Of a stretch of 64,000 bases of DNA, positions 48,110 through 58,786 are shown one piece after another. This DNA is from Adineta vaga (taxonomy: Eukaryota; Rotifera): positions 6,014,001-6,078,000 of the forward strand of contig CP075495.1 in the NCBI GenBank assembly GCA_021613535.1, in the 5' to 3' direction. The notes beneath the pieces are model-generated. The model did no database searches and had not been told where the DNA came from. It saw only the letters and a program-made list of their open reading frames with translations. Within the stretch, counting starts at the first letter, position 1. Every line of letters starts with the position of its first letter. The position numbers and the translations under genes are program-made.

Positions 48110-50132
48110 ATTTATTTCTATACATTGAAAGTTGCTTAGAAATACGCGAGTGTACATAAATATATACATATATATTTAATAAAAGAACCGTTACTTTAAT
48201 TATATAAAGACTATTTGTGATTATTTTATGATTATATATGTGAACATTTTCTAGAATAAATTATTGCTTTACGAGTTTAGTTTCTGTTTTAAGTCTTTCT
48301 GCTGCATACTGAAAGACGTTATTACTCATCTGAATAATCTGACAATAAAACAAATAATGTTGCTTACGAGCAAATTAATAAATGTTAAACTTTAGGAAGG
48401 TTAATTCTGTTTTTAGATATATGAATTTCTTACAGATATATTTCTTTGAATATTCAGGGAATGAAGGTAATAGTAAAGAGTTTTGACTAATTAATAATTA
48501 ACCATTTTTCGTGATAGAGTGTAAGAAAAAAAGCGCATATAAAAAGAATATCGTGTTTTTTCGCCGACTTGCATCAAATAATAGACGACATTTTTTTTGT
48601 CCTACATTTTGCCATCGTTCTCTTTCTTATTTACTTACTCGATGACATCAAAATTCTTTATATAGACATAAGTATAAATTGTGACTGAAAAAAAAGCAAA
48701 ATTTCTGCACATAATTAAGCACAAAACATGTATAGTTTCAATGATCTATCTAAATATTTTTCATGTCAAAAGAATTGACTTAAATCTGCTTGAAATTTTA
48801 TTATTTACTTAGGATATTTTCTATATCAAACATTGACTAGGTTATATTCTGTTTTTATTATACGATCTAGTTAAAAATAGACGTACTGTGATTGTAACAA
48901 CACAAAATAACAATATGAATGGCGCATATTTCGTATAACCTTGAATCTGAAACAAAACATATTCAGTTAGAACACTTGTATTACAATATAGGATATTCTA
49001 TTAATAGAAAAACCCGAATTGATCATGTTTCTATCGTATGATTATCGAAACATCATATTTATGTAAAGATAAGATTCTCAGCGACATTTGCAGAACGAAT
49101 GCAAACTGTTTTGTCAATATTATTCATGTTATTTACTGCGGTACTTTGAACTTGACAGAAAAAAATATAAATGACAAGAACAATGAGATATATAGAGCAT
49201 TATTTAAACTTGAATAGACTACATAATTTGAAAACAGAATAAAACAATTATTTGAATTTATTTTTAATATAAAAAAAATACTTGACTTATTTTGATATTA
49301 GTATAGCATGAATCAGATGTATGTTTTTCAATGCAAAACGATATGATTGGTTATTTATCTTGTCGTTTTTTTTTCTTCATGATTTGCTTTGTAATATATT
49401 TTTCTTTCTAAGATAGTTGTAACGAGAAGCTTGATGTTTTTTTTCACATTTATTCTCGTTTTTTTTCTTTTTTTCTTAACCATTCGTTGACAATATACAT
49501 CGAACCTTGGACATGACGTAGACGAGTGCGATAGTTTAATAAGAACATTTTGATCGTTCTGTCCTATATTCTTGTTTCCCTTTTTTATTCCTTTTTCTGT
49601 GTCGATTCAAAGCCCCTTTATAAAAAGAACAAAAAAAAGAGAGTGAGAGTGAAAGAAAATATTGCTTTTTTTGTCCTATATTGATTTTGCTCAGCTATAA
49701 ATATGAGCAATGAAATTAATGGAGAAGAATATCTGATACGACTTTTGATAATGTACGTTTTACATAATTCAGAAAAAAAATGAAAGTAATGAGTGAATCT
49801 AAAAACTAATTAACTGTTGTTCCTTTAAATTTTAAAGAAAAACTATTTTTGCATCATCACATGCAGGTTAACCTTGCAAAAGTACCAAAGATTCTAAATA
49901 TATAAACATCATGATCGATGCTTTTTCTTTCTCTCATTCTCTTTTTTCTCTTTCTTACATCTAGTCTTTCACTGTCATACTAACGAAGACGTTTGAGTGT
50001 ATTTGCTTTCTACTTTCTCTGACTGTTTCTTTTCTATTCTTTTCTCCTCTAATTTTTCGTTCCTTACCTATCTTGACGGATTCAGAAACAGAAGAGTAAT
50101 CATTACAGATATTAGTTTCTAGCCAAACGATT
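48110..50132. other. Intergenic between receptors B and C
   Basis: 2 kb of AT-rich sequence with CT/TTC-rich tracts near the right end (49920-50060). No exon recognised. Confidence 0.55.
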
Positions 50133-51653
50133 ATGACTGATAGTTCTCTCCGACAACGAAAACGAGTTTTACGTCGTGCAAATAATCTCAATGAAAGTAA
50201 AAAGCTAGATATGGATCATGATTCATATGATAGTGTCAAAGATACACGACAACAACGCGGTTTAAATCATGTACGAAAGAAAATCGAAGCATTAACTTGT
50301 AGTGTCTGTGAAAGTCTTGCACATGGTTATAATTTCGATGCAATCACATGTGAATCATGTAAAGCGTTCTTTCGACGTAATGCATTAAAAGCTGATGTAT
50401 GGAACAAAGATTTTCCATTGTTTTTTTTTAATAGTTATGGTTTTTATCTTACAGGTCATATCAAAATGTCGAATTAATAATGGTAAATGTGTAATTACAA
50501 TTTCAACAAGAAAACGTTGTAAAGCTTGTCGATTAGCAAAATGTTTCGAAAAAGGTTTGATTTCAATCTGAAAATATTTATTCAAATCTGAATGTACTTA
50601 ATTATTTAGGTATGAGAGCAGATTGGATATTAACTGATGAAGAACGTTTGAATAAACAGCAAAAAATTGAAGAAAATCGTCGACTTCGAAGAATTCTTTA
50701 TCCGGATTCATCAGAAGCAGATGAGGTTTGTTCTTCAATAAAAGTCAACCATATTCAAGTGACACATTTGTTTTGTTTAGAAACAGATTTGTCAAACAAG
50801 CACGGAACCATTTGATTATGACAACACAATGACAAGTAACAATGGTAATAATGAAGATAGTCATGCGAAAAATTCTTTACATGAATCATCATCTTCAATA
50901 TTATCATCGAACGATTTAATTCAAATTCAACAAATTCAACAAGCTTACAATGATTCGATACGTTTGACGTCATTATCATCTGAATTCCCGTCATATCCTC
51001 AAGCATTAAGAATAACAGATGCGTGTGATTTATTTAATTTTCTCACCAATGTACTTTCAACGCGTCTTATAACCTTCTTAAAACTTCTCCCTGAATTTTC
51101 TTCATTAAATTCAAATGATAAATTTATTTTAATTAAATACAATACATTAACATTAACATTCATCCGTGCAGCATTGAATTATAATCCAAATACAGATGTT
51201 TATCATGAACCTCAAACTGATGAATGTATACTGACTGGTTATGATATAGCGAAATCTTTCAGTATTCAACAATATAATTTATCGAGTAATTGTCTGAAAA
51301 ATCTATTAAAAAGTTCATTTAACGATCGATTGATATTACAATTATTATTAATAGTGGTCGCATTTTCCAAAGGTTCATCTATATGTGCAACAGTTGATGA
51401 AATGGAACCGCTTGTCGAAGATATTCTAACAATATATCAAATACAAAATATTTTTGTTGATCTTCTCTGGAAATATTGTGAACAAAAATTCGGTCGAGAA
51501 ATGACCGTACAAATTTGGTTAAATTTAACAGTGTATACAATGGATGCTCATTTACAAGCTTATAATTCTCGACATGGTGATGTGAAAGTAAATTCAATTG
51601 CTGATCAATTATCACCATTAGTTAGATCTGTTTTAATACTCGGTGAAATATAG
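50133..51653 (+). CDS. Nuclear receptor C, NR1 group (DHR96/NR1J/NR1O-like)
   Basis: Exons 50133-50399, 50455-50554, 50610-about 50725 and 50781-51653. A basic N-terminal region (SLRQRKRVLRRANNL) precedes finger 1, CSVCESLAHGYNFDAITCES followed by CKAFFRRNALKAD. Finger 2 has a six-residue D-box (CRINNGKC), KRCKACRLAKC, then GMRADWILTDEERLNK. The ligand-binding domain has LITFLKLLPEFSSLNSNDKF-IK and YNPNTDVYHEPQTDE, and ends QLSPLVRSVLILGEI. Two introns present in receptors A and B are absent: the one between the first Cys pair and YNF, and the one after ILTDEE. The gene is otherwise intact and colinear. Confidence 0.92.
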
Positions 51654-52596
51654 AAACTGTCTATAGAGTTGTTGTTGTTGTTTTTTCTTTTTCGTTTGGT
51701 GTTATTTATGTTTTTTTATTCTACTTTTCTTCTTAGTGAAGAGATATTTAATGAGTCTCATTATATGTTTATATTAAGTGGAAAGCTATTTATTAATTTA
51801 ATTTGTATGCATACTAAACAGGATAAATGGATAGAACACCAAGTATTTCTTTTTAAAGCAAATATGTACTTTTTTCGATGACAAATGATTCATATACCAT
51901 AATTGAAATATCTGACACGATTACGTCACTAATATTAGAAGAGTCTCTTTTTTATTAAGTGCTCAAATGCTACATTTAATTGATGTTATTTTCATTAATG
52001 AACGGACATATTGACTGTCTTCTTTCGCTTGAATACATGTTTTCCACCTCTAAACATAGAAAGAAGAAAAGCATACTATTTATCTTGTTTACTTCTTTAG
52101 CCTATTACATATGTATGATAGTATCTTTCTGATCGATTTATAAAGTAAGAATTGTTATTTATTAGAAAGAAAAAAAGTTATTTTGCGTACTAATTGTCAT
52201 TCATTATTAAATATTCAATGATTTAAAGTACTATGTTTCTATTTGCTCCAATTCTCTCTGGTAGAAAGATTAGTCCGTGTTAAACACACGTGCACATAGT
52301 TTGCTTTCAATGCATCTATATTTTCTCTCATTTTCTCTTTTCTAGACTTTTTCTTTCCTCTCTTTCTATTACCCCATATAACCCCTTCATACGTTACTAC
52401 GTTTTCTTCTTTCCTCTCGCCATACTTTCGTGATAAACTCAGTTAGTGTCTTGTTGAGTTGATGTGAGTATGCGTACATATGTAAGCAATGGATGTTCTA
52501 ATTATTTTGTTGAAATTAGGTTTTTTTTTGAATTTTTTCAGTTAACTGTTAAAAGCAAACGTATCTTTTTCAAATTAAAATATTTTCTTATCTACG
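51654..52596. other. Intergenic between receptors C and D
   Basis: 0.9 kb, AT-rich, CT-rich near 52310-52420, with no exon recognised. It should carry the promoter of receptor D. Confidence 0.55.
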
Positions 52597-54215
52597 ATGC
52601 AAACGGATCATAGAGTTCCAACAACAAATACAGCTGCAATGAGACAACAACAACATCGTAAACGATCATTTTCTGGTATTAATCCTCGAAAGCGTGATCG
52701 TCATGATCTTATCTGTGTTGTGTGTCATGCACCTGCAATGGGTAAATTATTTTAAGTTATTTTTATCCTTTAGTATACTTTTATTCTATTTCTATAGGTT
52801 ATAATTTTGATCAAATAACTTGCGAAAGTTGCAAAGCCTTTTTCCGTCGTAATGCATTGAATAATGCTGTAAGTTAGGTCATTTGTTAATGTTATCGATG
52901 ATATTCTTTTTCTTCATTAGGATAAATTTCAATGTCGATCCGGTACAAATGACTGTCTGATTACTCTGGATACACGAAAAGTATGTTTTTTGAAATAGTC
53001 AAATTTATAGACGTATGTCCATATATCTAAATAATCTTTGATTTTTATTAGAGATGCAAAGCCTGTCGATTAAAAAAATGCTTTGACAAAGGTTTACGTA
53101 AAGAATGGATCATGTCCGAAGAGGAAAAATTAAGTAAAAAACAAAAAATCGAAGATAATCGTCGTTTACGTGCAATGTCACAAAATGCTACGATGTTTAC
53201 ATTTACACCGTCAAGTTCACCATCGATGGTTCCCGAAACTGAAGGCTTTCATTCCCCTACTGATTATCAAAAACGTAAGATTTATTTTGAAGATGAAGGA
53301 ACAAATGATACAAAACAACATATTCATTTATTTGACGAAACAAATGATTCAGATGATATTAAACCAGCAGTTGATATCATACATGAAAACACCATACAAT
53401 CAAAACTATCTGTTTCTGATTATAAAAAATTATTAAATGAATCTGATTGTCTATTATTAACAAAAATCGAAGAAAATTATAATCGTGCTGTTCAATTAAA
53501 TATATCCGTTATACGTGGCTATCAATATCCATGTTTACGAAGTCTCAAAGATGTTACGGATCTTGTTAATGAACCAGCTCAAATGAGTACTATACGAATG
53601 ATTACATTTTTTAAATTAACACCTGAATTTAATGTAAGATTGATTTAGTTTTCTTTATTTTTAAACATTGATTAAATTGTCATTTAGTGCTTACATGAAG
53701 ACGATCGTTTAATACTAGTTAAACATAATCTATTTTCTATATTGTATCTACATATTTGTATGTGTGTTGATGTTGAAACACAAATCTACTGTGAACCAAA
53801 TACAACAAATGACTTTTGTTATCATGCAAGTGAATTACGTCGTTATTCGGATGAAATATTTCACGGAACAATGGCATTGATAAGCGAAGTTCAAGATATA
53901 TGTTCTAATGATCATTTAATTGTTAAATTAATCATGTTAATTATGATCTTTTCAAAAGGAACCGATTCAAATGAACCAACATTACTTGAACCGCAGAAAA
54001 TCCTTCAAGCACAAAATCTTTTCATTGAGCTACTTTGGAAATATCTTGATGTACGTTTTGGAAGTGATTTAATACCAATAATTTATACTCGTCTCATATT
54101 TGCCTGTATGAAAGGACAAAATCTGGGACGAAAAACTAAAGAAGCAGTAGCAAATCAAGATATTAATAACGAACAACTTGCGCCATTAATGCAGTCGGTT
54201 TTATTAAATTCCTAG
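52597..54215 (+). CDS. Nuclear receptor D, NR1 group (DHR96/NR1J/NR1O-like)
   Basis: Exons 52597-52741, 52798-52868, 52921-52980, 53052-53633 and 53688-54215. The N-terminus is Gln/basic-rich (MRQQQHRKRSFSGINPRKRD). Finger 1 is CVVCHAPAMGYNFDQITCES followed by CKAFFRRNALNNA. Finger 2 has a six-residue D-box (CRSGTNDC) and is itself split by an intron after DTRK, then RCKACRLKKCFDKGLRKEWI. A hinge of about 100 residues is acidic and Ser/Pro-rich. The ligand-binding domain is split by an intron inside its signature (MITFFKLTPEFN, then CLHEDDRLILVKHN) and ends QLAPLMQSVLLNS. The extra introns and longer hinge make it the most divergent of the four. Confidence 0.92.
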
Positions 54216-54549
54216 TGACTACTTGATTGTCGTTTTTCTTTTTGCTTATAAGTATATTTAATAGTTATTTTTTTCTGTTTTCTTTTGTGTGTTTTCAAAA
54301 AAAGAAACATATCATCGAAAAACAAAAACAACAATAACAACAACAACAGTAGAAATAAATATCATCAAACAGTAGATCTGCAGTTAAAAAAGAATCTTCA
54401 TTACTAATTTTACATATAAGAAAAATCTCATTTTTGGATGAGCGCTTTGATTTAGATAATGGAAACTATATCCTGTTGTTAAGACTAATAGCTTTTGTTT
54501 TATATTAAAAATAATAATGAATAGAAATGAATGACTTCAAATAGTACAT

Positions 54550-56515
54550 ATGGTACAAGACATTGAACAAACATGGCGTCGCCGAGTTTTGTGTAACATC
54601 CAATCAGGTGTTCGTGTTAAAATGCCACCTAAACATTCGATTTATGTTCGATCAGATCAACGATACTCAACTAATCATATGCAATCAACGTTGAAACGTT
54701 TACAGATTGAATCAGAAAGATCAAAATTAAGTCAAAAATCTTCTGTAATGTTTCCTAATTTAAATAAGATGGAACTGTTTTTAAATAATGATTTCTTTGA
54801 ATAGAATCACTCGAAACGTGAACATTATCTGATAAGTACTGGTATTCAAACAATCATAATTCCGAAAATTGATCAACAAATATTATGTACTATTATGAAA
54901 TCAACGAGACAAAATCGAAAATATCAATCTTCATCATCAGAAACTTCAAGTTCGAACGAATATTCGAATCAGACAGATGATATTTCAAATGAAACATCAA
55001 TCGCTAGTAATAACGATCATAAGAGGAGATACCATCGAAATACTAAACGCAAATATCAATAGTATGAAAGCGAAAGAAAAACATATCGACATCGAACAAT
55101 TCAATATAGATAAAGTCTCGGAGATCTATTGCCGAATAAAATATCTTTCTTGATTACAATATGATACTTATAGGATAATGAGCGAACAGCAGACAACACT
55201 TCTAAGAATGATCAATGTTATTCTCAATCAATTCTGTCAGGAAGAAAAGCGTTTTTTCATCCTCTACTGAAGTTATTTTCCATTTTTCGATCATCAGCAT
55301 TTAAACATGATCAGATTTGTTTATCAACAAATAATAGTGCAATTCCACTCACCTCAAGTGATCATCATACCGTCAGCAAGAATACTATCCAAACACCAAA
55401 ATCTCGTTGTCGAAGATCAAATGAAACCTATATTCAAAAACAATTCGATAAAATTTCGCATTTAGAACAAAAGACTTCCCAACCTGCTATTTCCTATAAA
55501 TCTCCATCAATTCAAGAACAAGACACGCAAAGTATATCACAATTACTCACTTTTAAGTCCTATATAGATTATGATTTTTAAATAGCTAAGAATGATTCTC
55601 ACATTCATCACCGAAAAACTCGTTTGCATCGATCTCAAGAGAAAAAACATCGAAAACTTTCTGAATTATCAATTTCTTGTGAAGATCAATCCAAAGTACT
55701 TGCTCAAAAAAGTAAGTTCATCAACGATTTGATCAAAACTGCCATTGATATGTACATCATTTCTAGATTCGAAATCATCTATTGGTAATATAAATGATTG
55801 GGACAAAATCTCATCCATCTCATAAAAAATCTGAACAATTTATCGAAAACAGTTTAACTCGAAATACCATTTTTTCTCCAAAGGTTTAAACGAGTAGAAA
55901 ATAGGCCAGAAATCTGATATTTCATAGTAATAATAAATTCTTCTTCTGTAGAATGTATCTTCACCACTTCGTTCTATTCAGAAATATTCAACATTGCCAC
56001 TTTCTACAAAACAGAATGTCTGTGGAGCGAATGCAATTCATCTTTACGTTAGAAATAATCTAGTTAATGAATATAAATCACGTCTTTCACAAACCAGAAA
56101 TCTACATTTTAATAATAATTCTCTCGATGATAATGATGATCTAAAGATGAATACTTGGAGGGAGAAACGAATTGTCAAAGTAATGATATACTTCGTGCAT
56201 ATTATGACTAATTTATCTTTTCCTTTTTTATAGACAAGAAAAAATTCACGTGTATCAATTGTTTCATCAGACAGTCAATCAATATCAACGGATAATGGTT
56301 CGAAAAATATACATCGATTATTTCAAGGACAAAATGAAATAATTCGTGAAGGCATTGATCAATTACTACGCTATCAAAACTTTGCTAAATCGTATCAATT
56401 ACAGAGTAATAAAGTAGTTCATGAATTTTTAATGAAATCAAATATTTCATCTACTAAATCTCTCCATAAATTATCGATTGAAAATGAACCACATCAAAAT
56501 CACAAATTAAACTAA
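54550..56515 (+). CDS. Low-complexity Ser/Lys-rich protein, unknown; possibly decaying
   Basis: Not recognised. The ATG at 54550 opens MVQDIEQTWRRRVLCNIQSG, then RVKMPPKHSIYVRSDQRYS. An apparent stop at 54802 is removed by a 60-nt intron (about 54745-54804), after which HSKREHYLISTGIQTIIIPK and a Ser-rich stretch follow. A similar short intron near 55532-55584 removes another stop. Later exons (about 55953-56175 and 56234-56515) read KYSTLPLSTKQNVCGANAI, then IDQLLRYQNFAKSYQLQSN, and end ENEPHQNHKLN. Two joins fail: no pair of sites keeps frame across about 55065-55185, and the frame slips near 55795. Either I have missed small exons, the sequence carries indels, or the gene is on its way to a pseudogene. 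Downstream of, and unrelated to, the receptor array. Confidence 0.55.
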
Positions 56516-56791
56516 ATCGATTCTTTACTTTCAATTTCTCTTATCATCCAGTCTGTTCAAGGTAATGCGCAGAAAAGAAAGAACGATTCTATATAGTCAT
56601 ATAATATGGATAGATATTTATTCGTATTTAATCGACGAAGAATAAATAGAAGCTATAAATAGTGCATGTACCAAGTGACTTTTTATTTTCGAACTTTGTA
56701 CTAATCGTTCTGTTGGAATTATTTTTATGCGCAAATTTGCTATATCAAAAGTATTTACTCATATTTACTAGTAGAAAAAGAATGATTTATT

Positions 56792-57157
56792 CTAAAATTT
56801 ATTTTGAGCTCTAAATCGAAATGTATTAACAACATTAATTAAAACACTAATAACAAAAAGGAAGAAAACGGAAGCAATTGTAAAGATAAATATGACAATA
56901 TAACAACGACGTTGATCTTTTTTCTTTCTTATTTGTAAAAGTTCATAGAAATCGGAATCACTTTTTTCTATATTTGTCTGTGTTTGATAGATCGATTTAT
57001 CGATTTCTTCCATATGAACTTGTTGTTCATCGAATGTTGAATATAAATATCGATATAATTCTTCAATTTTATTTAAATTTTGTTGTAATTTAAGAATTTC
57101 ATCACGTGCTTCATAGATTTCTTCGGATATATATTGATCACTTAATTGAAATTGCAT
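56792..57157 (-). CDS. Short Qa-SNARE-like (syntaxin-like) tail-anchored protein
   Basis: Single exon, 121 residues, start 57157 (MQFQLSDQYISEEIYEARDE). One continuous heptad region (ILKLQQNLNKIEELYRYLYS, then TFDEQQVHMEEIDKSIYQTQ) aligns with the syntaxin SNARE motif, with Gln in the region of the ionic zero layer (DEQQVHMEEID against the ESQGEMIDRIE type). A basic stop-transfer stretch (RKKKDQRR) and a single C-terminal membrane helix (CYIVIFIFTIASVFFLFVIS) follow. Normal syntaxins are about 290 residues with an N-terminal Habc domain, which is absent here. It sits 1.6 kb from SNAP-25 on the same strand. Classification as a SNARE is an inference from the pattern; a generic tail-anchored coiled coil is the alternative. 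Confidence 0.7.
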   Translation of the reverse strand: MQFQLSDQYISEEIYEARDEILKLQQNLNKIEELYRYLYSTFDEQQVHMEEIDKSIYQTQTNIEKSDSDFYELLQIRKKKDQRRCYIVIFIFTIASVFFLFVISVLINVVNTFRFRAQNKF

Positions 57158-58786
57158 CGAGACATGAAATTGAAATCATATTTAAACTAAGATGATAAAC
57201 ATTAAATTAATTTACAGCGCGATTTAAGTTTTTTTGTTTTTTTTTTTAATATTTGATTATGATTTTATTGTCATCGATGATCCTTATCGTCATACAATTG
57301 AGAAAAGCAATAAAGTAGTCGTCCTTTCAAAACTAGATAACATTTTCATATCTCTTCCGATCGTAGTAAATCGTAATTGTCGATATTTCATACGTTCGAC
57401 GGCATAAATTTATTCATAGAATTCTCAATCATATAAAAAGAAACTAATCAAATTAATCGGATAATGGTCGAAATAAGAAAGACGAGATTGTTTTGAAGGT
57501 TACATACATCTTTCTATGTGCATCACTGCATCATAGACGTAGAAACTTAATTTTTCAAAAATAAGATTTAATGAATCTTAATCATGCATCGACTTGTTTT
57601 TGGTTCGATTAGTTACGCATTGCTACATCAATAGATGAGGACTTAAAAATTGATCTAAAATGTTCGATATAATAAATAACAATCCTTTCTTATTTCTGTT
57701 GACATCATATAGATTTTGATTCTTTATTCTTCATTGATTATTTACACACTATATTTGATTTCCATGCATCGATTGAATATTGAGAAGAGATTTTCAACGA
57801 AATGAATTATTTATCATTGATACGTTTTCTCGATGTGACTAACATCATGATAATATTTCATATAGATAAGTTTTGTTTATTAATTCGTCTCCTTCGAATC
57901 GATGATTAGAAAGATAATTATTAGAACAAAATTCTCGGAACTATTTTCTGATAGATCACGAATCAAGATAATATTTGTAAATATATACCAATTCATTAAT
58001 ATATGTCATCACATATTTGTCCTAGAAATTATTCAGTTAATCCCCACGTTGATAAAATTCAACAAGAATAATGACGCACAATTTTTTAACCCTAGAAAAT
58101 ATCTTGAAATCTCTCGAGATCGATTTATATTCAGGTATAAAGAAATGCAAAGTATTCTTCGATCTTTTTCTTCTTCTTCTTCTTCTTCAAATACGAGTAT
58201 ATATGTATACATATATGTGTATAGAATATATTTATACAGATAAATAACATTGACTCGAATAACAGATACTAAAAAGTTGACGTTTGCATCAGTGAATGAG
58301 TGAGAGCGGAGATTCTAACACAGACAACACGGAAAAAAAGAATAAAAATGTTAGTGTAAACAATTTGTTATTCTCACTGCTCATCAAAAGCAAAGACTTA
58401 TGTTCGAAGGAAGATTACATTCAATATTGTTATACAAAAAAACAAACATATAAAATAAAAGACATTTGCCAACAGATCATGTAACTCTAAAGGTACATGG
58501 AAAGAAATGGGGGGAAAAGGTGGGATTGTGCAGACAAAGCAACAAAAAATTTCCAAAACCACACACACACACGTGTACGTACGGAACTAACCTGACAAGA
58601 CAACACACAAGGCAGTAAAATATTCTCTATTTCTTTTTTTGCACACATAAAAGAACAGAACAGAGAAAAAGAATTAGGAAGAAAATGAGAAAGAACTTGC
58701 AGATCTTCTGTAATGTCGTGAGATTAAAGCCGAATGAACAATTATAAAAAAATATAACGGATGCAATTTGTTTTCTTTTTTGAAAA
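57158..58786. other. Intergenic, no convincing gene
   Basis: 1.6 kb between the syntaxin-like gene and the 3' end of SNAP-25. Short open frames at about 57900-58240 and 58296-58484 are AT-biased or end in low complexity and have no support. Confidence 0.55.

Noticed and set aside
54745-54804. Premature stop at 54802 as evidence of a pseudogene
   Set aside because: A 60-nt GT-AG intron spans it and the reading frame continues in phase, so this stop alone proves nothing.
58296-58484. Small acidic frame beginning MSESGDSNTDN
   Set aside because: The hydrophilic start looks coding, but the frame is short, isolated and without recognisable domain or splice sites; not enough support.
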